Assembly: GCA_012931725.1 (NCBI GenBank)
Contig: CM022948.1
Location: forward strand, 108,573,605-108,637,604
DNA: 64,000 nucleotides
From: Litsea cubeba
Taxonomy: Eukaryota; Streptophyta; Magnoliopsida; Laurales; Lauraceae
Direction of reading: 5' to 3'
Shown: positions 42,175 through 52,292 of the stretch, piece after piece
Numbering within the stretch: position 1 is the stretch's first letter
How the letters are laid out: every line of letters begins with the position of its first letter
Notes under the pieces: model-generated
Databases searched by the model: none
What the model was told of the DNA's origin: nothing
Seen by the model: the letters and a program-made list of their open reading frames with translations, nothing else
Position numbers and translations under genes: made by a program

Positions 42175-42189
42175 AGGCTAGGGGGCAAT
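42175..42189 (+). promoter_or_regulatory. Polypurine tract region of Tat element
   Basis: AAAGGCTAGGGGGCAAT directly precedes the 3' LTR start TGTGTGG; the GGGGG run is the likely plus-strand primer. Confidence 0.6.
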
Positions 42190-43118
42190 TGTGTGGGGAG
42201 ATTTCCAGAACCACAGGATTACGCTAATCACAGCCATCAGATGAGACTAAGCACTCTCACGTGCCATCCGCGTGCCATCCACGTGGCACCAAGCACACCC
42301 CGGCTACCAGGACAGGAGGTCCGGCCGAAGTCAGGCAGCTCCGGGCCACTAGCGCCGAACTGGCCCACCCCGGGCGCCATCTCGGCAGGAAACTCCACCT
42401 CGGCTGGGCCACCCCGGATGGCATCTCGGCAGAAAGCTCCACCTCGGCTGAAGAAGCCGGGACAGAAGCCGAAGCAAGAGAAAACCTCCACTTGCGCCCC
42501 TCATCCCCCACGTCATCAGGCACGTGGAGAAATAGGGGCACGAGCTAGTGGGACAGACACGACATCCAGCCGCTCACAATCTTCGCCATATCGTGACAGG
42601 GCGGCATCCAGCGGCTGAGGCCACATCAGGGCAAGGCCCGAGGGCAGATCCCACGATCCCCTACCGCCAAAGGCGTCCAACACGATCTGGCCCAACAAGA
42701 CACGCATTAAATGCGACGTGGGCTGATCCGACGCGCATTTAATGCGGAGTGGGCTGGATTGGACCGCATTAATGGCAACGTGGGCTGATCATGACTTCCC
42801 AGTCGAATCATGAGACCCATGCCAAGACATCGTCCAAGATATCTTCCAAATCGTCTATAAAAGGATGGCATTTCCACATGCAAGGTACGAAAAACTTCAT
42901 ACATAGAGCTGTTACTCTGTCTCTCTTCTTCCTCTCCTTTCATTGTTCCAGTTCACTCACTGACTTTGGCATCGGAGAGCCTTGCGCCGCCCAGGCCAGG
43001 GTCCTCTGACCGTGTGTTCTTCCCTTTCAGGCTTTCGGACGGCACCCAGTCATCACCATCATCGGATAAGTCCTCTAAGGCACCTCCTTATTGTGGGTCA
43101 TTATTTTCTGCACCTACA
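42190..43118 (+). repeat. 3' LTR of Tat element
   Basis: 929 bp, TGTGTGGGGAG...CACCTACA, followed by the duplication ACATT. It differs from the 5' LTR at about nine bases, mostly G-to-A or C-to-T, plus the 8-bp indel near 42,700. Confidence 0.93.
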
Positions 43119-43789
43119 ACATTAAAATTATGTATGTTAGGAACATTTCTAAAGAATAACTCAATGGGGTATGATGACATCAGTAAGGAAAGTTTTCTAA
43201 AGACCGAACTATACTCACACTGCTAACCACCTTGTTTGACATGTGGGACACACCCTTCTGAAACCCATATTGTCAACACCACATTCCTTGTATATGCATC
43301 TCTTATCCATGTGTAGGCCTCTCCATCCTTACTTTCGACTTGGTTGGAGTTAGCCCAAAGTGGTCCATGCAAAATGGTCTTTAAATGGTGCTCATAAATA
43401 TGTTGCTCAGGAGGAAATTATCCTAGACACACACACACATACACATATTATATATATACACAAACACCATAAGTGTGTGTGTATTGCATGAGTTGAGCTC
43501 CAGCTTGTCATGAAACATAAAGCCAAGCCCAAGGTTGGCATGGCTCGAGCTCGATTTAGCTTGTCAATGCTCGGCTCAGTTCTAACAATGTTCAAGCAAA
43601 GCTCATTTTAGGCAAAGCTCAAGTTAGCTTGGCTCCTTTACACCCTCAGGTGTCTGTCCATGATATAAAGAAAGTGGCAGATGCACCACAACAATATAAG
43701 ATTCGAAGGCAAAGAATAAAAAATTATTAATAAAACGGACAGAGAGACGAATAAATTGAGAAAGCAATGGCACAAGATAGATAAGTTAC
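43119..43789. other. Spacer with CA/TA microsatellite
   Basis: After the ACATT duplication there is no coherent gene. A mixed CA, TA and TG microsatellite occupies about 43,428-43,483 (CACACACACACATACACATA). The stretch 43,490-43,640 is rich in GCTCGAGCTC-like words. Confidence 0.5.
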
Positions 43790-43899
43790 CTGGCCACACA
43801 CTGGACAGGTTTCACTTCTCTCCATCCACTCATATATAAAACCAAGGTGGAAATGATGAGAGCATTGAGTAATTATCTTGGGGTTTTCAGTGGGATACT
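43790..43899 (-). pseudogene. Single RING-H2 exon, missing one zinc-ligand Cys
   Basis: A minus-strand exon with TTTTGCAG acceptor and CAG|GTAACT donor encodes YPTENPKIITQCSHHFHL, then GFIYEWMERSETCPVCGQ. This is the second half of a RING-H2 finger like that of plant E3 ubiquitin ligases of the At3g02290/At5g15790 type (from memory). Those have Cys after HLG; here it is Phe (TTT), so one zinc ligand is lost. I cannot find the other half (C-x2-C) or further exons nearby. It is a gene fragment or pseudogene; a recent Cys-to-Phe change in a real gene is less likely. Confidence 0.7.
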
Positions 43900-44334
43900 C
43901 TGCAAAAAGAAGTTCAAATAAGGATTGTTTTTCAAATGAGACTACACACTGCTGAATGGTTAAATTTGGGTACCTGAAAAATAACACATTCACACATTAT
44001 AAAGCAATGACAATCTTTTTCCACTAAACACCAAGAAGATTACCAAAACAGTTTTGAGGCAAAGGCCCATTGCCGAATTCTAGTCATATTGATTAGCAAC
44101 AAAGTAGATTCTCGTGTTTTAAAAATATCATGAACTATAAATATCTCGACAGCACTGTTGAATGTTGATGTCATTCCTTACTCGAGATTCTTTTTTCTAG
44201 ACTATGTCCCTAACCAGCTGAAAAACAGCTGGGGAATGTTCCTTACTCGAGTATAAATCAATATAACATAAATAGCTGCATTGTCTGTCAATTATTGTGA
44301 AGAATGCATTACTGTGATCATTTAATATAATATG
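43900..44334. other. Spacer without recognisable gene
   Basis: AT-rich with no coherent frame. AACAGCTGG and CCTTACTCGAG occur twice within 44,180-44,260 (a short local duplication). Confidence 0.4.
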
Positions 44335-45911
44335 TACATCAACACCTTCAACTATGTTGGGGACAACTACATGAATTTTATTTCACCATTCCAATCTATC
44401 CTAAGGCCAAATCCTCGGATAGGTTACACTTCTTCATATTTATCCCTACTACTTGCATCCATGTCCTCTTCAGCCTCTTGCTTTTCCTTGAGGGGCCATC
44501 AACCTGCATAAAAAAACTTTTCTTCATCGCCACCGTTTTTTGCCTAAGTTGGACATGACCAAACCATCTTAAATGAGTATTTCTTAATTTATCATCTATT
44601 ATGTTACCCTCAATGTTCTAGAATGCGTTCAATTTTAGTTCTATTTTTCTTAGTTTTACAACACATCCCTCTTAACATTTTCATCTCTAGTACACTCATT
44701 TTTTGCATGTGTTATTTCCTAATTAGCCAACATTCTGTTCCATAGCTCACAGCTGATCAAATCACTGTCTTGTAAGATTTCCCTACAATCTTGCCGCCAA
44801 TAATAAAGCACTCCAAAAGTAAGTCTCCATTTAAACCATATGGCTCGTCCTATGTTTAATATTCTCCTCAATCTCTACATCCTTACTAATCATAGAACCA
44901 AGTTATCGGAAGGACTCTATTTCTGGTATCTCTTGAACATTAAATCTCATAGGAGTTGCATCTCTCTACACATCCCCATTGAAGTTGCAATTCATATATC
45001 ATGTCATTGTATGACTTACTTTAAAGCCCTTGGATATTAAAGCCTTCCGCCATCTCTCAAATTTCACATTCATGTCATTTCTCAATTTGTCCACAACATT
45101 ACATTTTCAAACAACATACACCAAGTACCTCCTCTTAAATATGAGCAATTAACTCATCCATAATCAATGGTAAAAGATAAGGACTTAAAGCTGACCTCTA
45201 ATGCAAAATCACTAAAGACTCACCTGTCTCTTCATAAGTAGTTCTCACACTCGTTTCTACTGCCTCATGTATGTCTTAATGATATCAATAAAACCTCTTG
45301 CAACACTCATTTTATCTAAAACACAAAGTCAAATCTCTAGGTCTATAGTAACTTTTCCCTATATCGATGAAGATTATATGATATTTTCCCTCTTTTTTCC
45401 GTATTTTATTATTAATTGTTTAAGTAAGAAGATAGCTTCCATGGTTGACCTCTCTAGCATGAAACTAAATTGATTTTTTGATATCTTGATCTATTGTCTA
45501 AGTTTGCTCCATCACTCTCTCTAATAGATTCACAGTACTAGTCATTAGTATAATCCCATGATAATTGGTGCAACCATGTACATCTTCGTTATTCTTGTAT
45601 ATAGGGACTACAACACTTATTCTCCATTCATTTGGAATTTTCTTTTTCTGCAATATCTTATTGAAGAGCATAATTAATCAAATCCATCTAATTTCTCCTA
45701 AGAATTACCAAGCTTCTGTCAAAATGTCATCAGGCTACCATTCAAAATAAATAAAAAAATCATCCTGCTCCATAGTCATTCATATCTTCATTCTTTCCAA
45801 TACTTTCTTCACTTATACAACCTAATTCTGCAGTAAAACTATAAAAGGTATGTCCTACTAATGAGGTATCCTCATTCAACCTAAGCTTCCTATAGAATCT
45901 TTATTTAAAAG
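44335..45911 (-). pseudogene. RTE-type LINE reverse transcriptase, 3' part, antisense
   Basis: On the minus strand the C-terminal half of a non-LTR retrotransposon RT. Near 44,560 it reads HLRWFGHVQ, a motif typical of RTE elements; near 44,400 it carries a remnant of the following ...W...V/I-H-x-x-x-P-N-I-V-G C-terminus. The 3' end is at about 44,340, next to GTTGATGTAC simple sequence. Many stops and indels are present. It is split from its 5' part by the solo LTR starting at 45,912. Confidence 0.75.
45907..45911. repeat. Left 5-bp target duplication of solo LTR
   Basis: AAAAG, identical to 47,728-47,732. Confidence 0.85.
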
Positions 45912-47727
45912 TGTTAGTTTTATGGACTCAATCCAGTAGATGATATAATAAATTGATTAAATTCTTTATTTATTCATATATTCATGCTTACTTTTCATGA
46001 GATGAATGGTGATTTATTATATATATGCACATAACCAATACGAATGACATGATGGTTCATGAGATGAACCGGAGTCCACAAGTATATTAGATGTAACACA
46101 TGTGTATGGATGAGATCCACATACGGGAGACATGTGTGACAAATCTTATACTTAAATATCTTCACAACCGGTGATGAGACTGGACATCTCATACTGGCAA
46201 GGTTGCAGCACTTTGATCACTATGAGATAGTGTGATTTGTCTCGATCATCAGAATAGAAGATTCTGGATCATAGTGCTGGTACATTGGATGTATTGAAGG
46301 ACCATGAGAAGCACCTTATAAACACTATCTTTACTTTAAGGTTTGCTCTCATAATTCCCTAGCAATAGGCTCTCAATCCTGAGACATTAATGAACTCAAG
46401 TTTCTATTTATTCATTTACTTTGAGTCACCAATGAGTGAGGCCAACTGTAGGTCAACACCTCGGTGATTTGGGTACGTGGTAGTAGAACTATGGGAACAT
46501 TCAATGGTCAAGATGGAGTCTATCTCTAATATCCCCTTGTGCCAATTAATGGATTTATCATTGGTATGTGCGCACCCATTTCGATTAAGAGTTAATTGAA
46601 AAGGTACCTATGATCATTATAATTAATTGGGGCTCAAGGATAATAAGATATGGATCTAGTTTGGAAGACAGGTCCAATTGATCCATGGATATTGATAGAG
46701 GGGTCTACTTGTGGTAATGTGGAAGTTTAGGGTCTTCTATGTAATATTACTGAGACTGGAGTTCAATTGCATTTATATAGTGGAGTTATTTGCAATTAAC
46801 AGTGGGCCCGGATTACACATGAGATGTGGGGTCGCGAGTCCCAGTTGGAGTCAGCTTTCTAAGGAATCCCTAGTGATCCCCACGCTAGCCCAATTATTAG
46901 AAAGTATCTAATTCTAGTTGAACTCTAAAAGGAAAGTTACTATTTCTATTTGAAGTGAGACTTCTAATAGTGGTAATAGTAGACTTACTAATTTTAGTAG
47001 AAGTGAGACTTCTATTTTAATTAGAAAGGAATTGGAAAGTTACTAATCATATTTGAAGTGAGACTTCTAATTAGGATATGGTGAGTTACTAATTAATTAA
47101 TGGAAGTAAGACTTCTATTTTAATTAAGAAGAGATAGTTACTAATTTTTGGAAGTAAGACTTCTAATGGAAATTAGTAAGTGGGGCTTGCAAAAGCTATA
47201 AATGGAGGAGAGGAGGCCTGGACGTCCACACATCTATCCTAGCATTGGGATTCACGCCCAAGGCCCCCTTGTGCAAGAGTTGCACATGCTCTTTCTCTCT
47301 TCCCTCTTCTAGTTCTCTTTCTAGTTCCTCCCTAGAGTTCCTAGTAATTTTCTCTTGGAGATCCCACCATCTTCTTGAGAAAAAGGAGAATCTGATACGG
47401 GTCATAGCGTGGAAGATCAAGAGGTCTTGGAGATCCCTATTTGATTAGTGAAAGCGTTTCATCATCAAAGAAAGACACAACTTCTCTATTAGAGCACAGC
47501 CGAGCTCTAAAGGTATAATCCACTTCCTTGCATGTTGTAGATTATTATGGATGCTTATTAGTTGTTGTTTCTATCTTCTAGATAGATTGTATTTACTGAT
47601 CATGATGGCTGAGATTGAGGATATAGATCTTGGACTGGATTTTATAGCCTTCTGGATAGTTGATCCCTGCGTCAAGTGGGTCAAAAGTTTTTGAAACCTA
47701 TCCTAGAGGCCTACCCTATTTCCAACA
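45912..47727 (+). mobile_element. 1,816-bp solo LTR inserted in the RTE LINE
   Basis: It begins TGTTAG, ends CCAACA, and is flanked by AAAAG on both sides. No internal coding region is present, so it is the product of LTR-LTR recombination. It contains five palindromic repeats (46,933-47,178) upstream of a TATA box (CTATAAATGG, 47,196-47,205) and a pyrimidine-rich leader. LINE reading resumes directly on the other side. The parent family is unknown; 1.8 kb fits some gypsy or long-LTR copia groups. Confidence 0.88.
46933..47178 (+). promoter_or_regulatory. Five 48-bp repeats with GAAGTRAGACTTC palindrome upstream of TATA
   Basis: GAAGTGAGACTTC or GAAGTAAGACTTC begins at 46,952, 47,000, 47,055, 47,103 and 47,151 (spacing 48, 55, 48, 48), each preceded by a (A)GTTACTAAT-like word. 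The TATA box lies about 35 bp after the last. The position suggests an LTR enhancer, perhaps for a dimeric transcription factor; that is inference. Confidence 0.82.
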
Positions 47728-48340
47728 AAAAGTTTGTTAAGATATTCTCTCCAACTTTATTTAATATCATCGTCCTTGACTAAAACCTTTTGGTCATCAC
47801 ACTTTATACATCTGACAGGATCTAAATCCTTACTTATACTTTCCCTCATTCTTGTGACATTGAATATATTTTTATTTCCTTCTCGTGTACCCAACTTGTC
47901 CCGGTCAAACTTTGTTGCAACGTCTTTTCACTTAAATAGATTCCTGAACCTCTACACTACACCACCAAATTTCTTTATCAAAGCGTCTTTTCCCTTTCGA
48001 CTCTCCAAGCAAGTCTTTTGCAAGTCTTCTGATACGGTCAGTCATTTGGTTTCACGTCACCGTCGTTTCTCCCTCCAAATACGATTCTCTCCCCTTGATC
48101 ACTTTATGTTTAAATGTTGTTACCCTTTCCCCTTTCAAATCTCCTCACCTTGTCTTAGGGCACCTTTTATTTATGACCCTTCTCTTTTTACTTCTAATGC
48201 AAACATCTAAAACCATTATCCTATGTTGTATGGTCAAACTCCCTTTAAAAATAACCTTATAGTCTTTACAAACTAGTCGATCATGTTTTCTAAGTAGAAA
48301 AAAGTCTATTAACTAGCTCTTACTAGCTCCACTTTTAATA
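47728..48340 (-). pseudogene. RTE-type LINE, linker and endonuclease C-terminal part, antisense
   Basis: On the minus strand, scraps that match the segment before the RT in RTE elements: DYKVIFKGSLTIQHRIMVLDV near 48,240, WWCSVEVQE near 47,950, and KNEGKYK...MYKV near 47,830. It joins across the solo LTR to the RT part at 44,335-45,911, so the LINE predates the LTR insertion. The 5' end (most of the endonuclease) is missing. Confidence 0.7.
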
Positions 48341-48591
48341 GGAAACGACAAGGCACACAGAACTTCCTAATTATCCACAACAAAAATGCATCAAGTATTG
48401 CTGACTAACCGCATTTGCTGGAGTCTTGGAAAAAAGGATTCGACCAAATATGCAACTTCTATCAACAGAGATCTTTTAACATGCTCGGAATGCTCTCATG
48501 CCAAAATGATGCAGTTCATGTAAACTAAACTCTCTAAATTATGAACTGGGTCAGAAGATGATCAAGACTACAGCATATTCAACTTATTGGT
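48341..48591. other. Spacer without recognisable gene
   Basis: AT-rich; I see no coherent frame or repeat. Confidence 0.4.
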
Positions 48592-48857
48592 GGGCCCGTT
48601 TGATAACTTGACTAGTAAAGTCAAGTAAAGTTAAGTCATCCTAAACATCACATCAAAAGCACTTTTTCTCAAAACTCCCTCCAACTTTTCCAACAAATAG
48701 TAAAAAAGTAACCACATTTATTAACTAAAAGACAAAAAACTCCATTTTCCATACCAAAAGTCAACAATAATCCATCATAACCCACTACATATTTTATTCA
48801 TACTTTTTATTTCACTTCACTCTACTTGACTTTAATAGTAAAATGCCAAACGGGCTC
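48592..48857. mobile_element. MITE-like inverted-repeat element, 266 bp
   Basis: It starts GGGCCCGTTTGATAACTTGAC and ends in the reverse complement of GAGCCCGTTTGGCA, with AAAGTCAAGTARAGTKAAGT shared by the two ends as inverted repeats; the middle is AT-rich. GCCCGTTTGG ends are common in plant hAT-type MITEs. I cannot find a clean 8-bp target duplication, so the boundary is uncertain. Confidence 0.55.
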
Positions 48858-49707
48858 GAAAGTCTTGAAGAATCAGGGCTTCCTACTAAATCCTTTTAGG
48901 CACAGAAATTGATTTCCCAATTCTTAATACAAAAATGCTGGGTTAGGCTCAGTCTAGTTAGGTGTAATTTAAAGGAAACTAGCAGCTCAGATGATCACTA
49001 GAAACTTCAGACTTAGGACAGAAATCTAGGTGTTTAAATTAAAGAATAAAACAAATACACTTCTAAATGCAGACACATACAGGAAGAATTTGTCAATCAA
49101 AACTAGTCTAGGACACAAAATTAGGGCTAAGAATAGTTGCATTCTATGCAAAGATAAGGAAGTCTGATATTCTATTACAGAGACTCTAGATAGTGTTGCA
49201 TAAAGGTCAGAGTACATGAGTTGAGAATTAATGTTGACACCAAAAATGTCAATTTGCTTATTCAAGAGCCAGAAAACTGCATGAAGTCGCAACCTGCCAT
49301 AAATAGGCAATGCTACTTCCAAAAAATCAAATCTTGTCAGAATCAAATAAAAACTGCTAGCTCCTTCAAGACAGACAAAAGAGGAGTAGACAAGAAGTTT
49401 CGGGCCATTTCAAAATCATTTGGCCTAACTTCGCTTCTCCGGCAACTGAAAAAGGCCTCTCCGCGACGAAGCTCCCCGGGACCATGGTTTCCAAGACGGA
49501 GCCTGTGGATCATCTTAAAATGACTCCAATAGGTTCCCTGTCAAATTTCAAGTCAATCGAACATCGGTTGACCGCACATCAAGCCGCGACATCTTCATCG
49601 CGACAAAAGCAAGTGTACTAGTGATAAAACCCCAAACGGCTTCAAAACTCAAAAAAAAGCCTATGGTTAGTCTTATTTATTGCTCAGGAGGCTTCACCCC
49701 AAATTTT
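48858..49707. other. Spacer, possibly including the 5' part of the family A LTR
   Basis: No gene is seen. From about 49,380 the sequence (AAGTTTCGGGCC, GACGAAGCTCCCCGGGACCA) changes in composition and runs without break into the matched LTR at 49,708. The true LTR start may therefore lie in 49,340-49,640, which the truncated copy at 3,402 cannot confirm. Confidence 0.4.
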
Positions 49708-51539
49708 AGGTCATTCCGACATCCTTTGACCCAGTTTCAGCATCTGACGGAAAATCGGCAACTATGTACGACAAAGTCTTCGGCTTTCTCGAAAAATTGG
49801 AAACTTTGCAAACCAAAATGCAAGGATTCTCATCAGGATTTCTATAGGGAAATCAGGCCAATAAATGATAAAAAATGTCAAGGAAAAATACAGAAGAAAA
49901 AAGAATCGAAAAACAGCAAAAACGGATGCAAAACGGGACAGAAAGGGGGGAAACCCCTCCGGGGTCGCAGACCCCTCCGACCCTAGAGCCCGGGATTGCC
50001 GGGTGGGCCCCGGAAACTCCATTTTTTGTCATTTTTTCTCGATTCGAAGCGTCTGACCTCTGGTATTTTTCAAAATTCATACTTTTGAGACACCAAATCC
50101 TCTGACATCCGTCAAAATCACAGGTCAATCATCAAGAGTATCAAAATAAACATTGATCGCCAATCGGACAACCAAAAAAGTGTGCTTTCTACCCTACCGA
50201 TCGAGAAATCGACAGGACAGATGGCACCAACCCGCTGTTGGCAACCAATACCTGAAGTTACATGGTCATCCGATGTTGATCTACATGAAGATCCATCGGT
50301 GATCATCGCCAGAAGAATCCCAAAGGACGCGGCACGGCCCGCGACTCTTCAACTGCTCGGCGACCACTTAATGCGATTAATTGACTAGCTTTATTGCAGT
50401 CATTAATCCATTTCTTTGGATGGACCAATAAGAAGCAAGCATCTAGGAGTTACAAGTCAATTGATTCATGGCATTTAAATCATGAAACTCCTCCCATCAT
50501 GGCGATTAAAGGCAATTAAATGCCCTCAATCTCCTCCGGCCAATCAGAAGCCAAGAAAAAGGAGTTACAAAATAAAGGAATTAAATCCTGTAACTCCTCC
50601 CATTATGCGGCTTAATGACAATAAAAGCCCATAAACCCTCCTAAATGGCTACCAAAAAGCCTATAAATAGGAGAGCACTCCAAAAACAAAAAACAGAAAC
50701 AGCACGACAGACTGCAGAAAATCCAGAAATTCAGACAGAAAAAGGCATCAGAAATCTAAGAGAAAGAAAGAGAGAAAACTCTGCGGAAGTTCTACACCGG
50801 CCACCGCTACAAGGTGACAAAAGTCCCTTGGGGGGTAACCCCCCCCCCCCCCCCCCAAGGTCTTTGCCTTCTCCTTCTGCCTCCAAGGGCTTAGACGTGG
50901 CTTTTCAGCCCGTCTACTTAGCTTTTTATTGGACATAGGACCTCCTTTTGATCTTTGTCCTCTAAAAACCTAAGGTTATAGCCAAGCCAAGCGAATCGAT
51001 AGCATCCTCTGTTCTCATCTGCATGGATGATGGTGAAGTCCACATATGGCTTGTGACCGTCAATCTGAATGAGTCCCCCACAATCTCCTGAGAAGTTAGA
51101 TCCTCCTTTTCTTGCTTTTCATTGTAGTTTGTATTTTTTTCAAAAGAGACAAAAATCACAACTCTTGTCTTTCATTATTGATAAGATTTGTAAATGGACT
51201 ATAAACGCCAAAATCGGCTATAAATGCCAAAATCGGCTATAAACGCCAAAAATTGGCTATAAATGCCAAAAAAATCACCTTTCACAACAAATCAAGAAAA
51301 ATGTCTCTTTTCTTAAATATATGTGCAATGGAAAACTTGAAAGAAGTTGATTTCCTTTTTACTTGCGAAGGTCGATCTCCGGATCACCACTTATAATTCC
51401 AAGTAAAATAGAAAATCTGGCACACCCACACAGAAAAATGTTGATGCACGCCTCTGCCCCCCGATTAAGAAAGGGTCGTACCCAAACGGACTCCCACGTC
51501 CGCCGAACTCGGTAGAACCGGGCAGAATGCGCTGTTCCA
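49708..51539 (+). repeat. 5' LTR of gypsy family A, copy 2
   Basis: It aligns with 3,402-5,236: same TATA block (CCTATAAATAGGAGAG, about 50,659), same purine-rich leader, a run of 18 C at 50,839-50,856 where copy 1 has about ten, the TATAAACGCC short repeats at 51,190-51,280, and the same end (GCTGTTCCA). The primer-binding site follows. Confidence 0.82.
50839..50856 (+). repeat. Homopolymer of 18 C
   Basis: C18 after GGGGGTAA within the LTR, with a G-run immediately before it, so the strand could form a G/C hairpin or quadruplex. Length may be unreliable in the assembly. Confidence 0.8.
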
Positions 51540-51545
51540 TCAAGC

Positions 51546-51563
51546 TGGCACACCCGGTGGGAC
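51546..51563 (+). promoter_or_regulatory. Probable primer-binding site, family A
   Basis: TGGCACACCCGGTGGGAC starts six bases after the LTR end. It opens with TGG, as expected for pairing to a tRNA CCA end; I cannot assign the tRNA with confidence. Confidence 0.55.
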
Positions 51564-51769
51564 TCGTTCATTTGAGAACACGATGCTAGAAATGAAATAT
51601 TTGCATATCATATCTATTGCTCTAAGCTTATACTTCTTTTCTTGATTCTTTGGCTACTTTCTAATTGGTGGCCTATGTTGGATTCTGCATCTAAAAAAAA
51701 TGAGATGAGATTTTTTGAAAATTTCTAATTCTTTGAATTTATTTCCACTCTTTCTCTTTTCAAAAAAAA

Positions 51770-52090
51770 AATAACAAAAAATCAGATTTCTTAGTTTGGA
51801 TTCAAAATTGAGAAACTTTGATCCGTTTCGTTTCGTCTCTGTGCTTACGGAAATCGTTGAGCCGGTTTGAATTGTGAAAATGGCCATTGTTTTTCTTCGA
51901 TGAGTTCATTAGAAATTAAAAAAAACAAAAAAAAAAATCAGATTTCTCATTTTGGATTCAAAATTGAGAAACTTTGATCCTCTCCCTTCTGGGCACTGGC
52001 GCTCGTGGAAATCGCTGAGACCGTGTTCGGATCGGGGATTGGGCCATCGTTTCTCTTCGATGAGTCTATTGGATATCTAAAAAAAACAAA
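51770..52090 (+). repeat. 157-bp direct duplication in element leader
   Basis: ATCAGATTTCTYAKTTTGGATTCAAAATTGAGAAACTTTG occurs at 51,781 and 51,938. Both copies continue through GGAAATCGYTGAG to TTCTTCGATGAGT and an A-rich run. This is the untranslated leader of the element. Confidence 0.8.
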
Positions 52091-52292
52091 AAAAGACATA
52101 GACCACTAAGGTTAAACCAATTGTGTTCTTTGATCACGGTTGATTCAAGAAAAGCCTTGTTCATATTGCTTGGGTCATCTCCCTCAAGCGATTTGAAAAG
52201 ACAAAACCATTGAACTTCCCATTTATGATCATTATATTCTTGTGATTAATAATGGATGTGGTCTTGTTTCAGAAACTTTTCGGAAACTAACA

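Larger units (their letters stand above)
30130..43118 (+). mobile_element. Complete Tat-lineage Ty3/gypsy retrotransposon, 13 kb
   Basis: LTRs of 921 and 929 bp, a tRNA-Asp-type primer-binding site (TGGCGCCGTCTGTGGGAA) just after the 5' LTR, and a 5-bp duplication ACATT. Gag-pol order is gag, protease, RT, RNase H, a second archaeal-type RNase H, integrase; the second RNase H marks the Tat lineage. Between integrase and the 3' LTR lie an 8-unit tandem repeat and antisense genes. The LTRs differ by about nine substitutions (eight transitions) and one 8-bp indel, about 1 percent, so insertion is recent. Three in-frame amber codons in the integrase half make it non-autonomous. Confidence 0.95.

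Noticed and set aside
48592..48857. Firm hAT-MITE call with 8-bp duplication
   Set aside because: The inverted ends are clear, but I could not find a matching 8-bp flank, so it is kept only as MITE-like.
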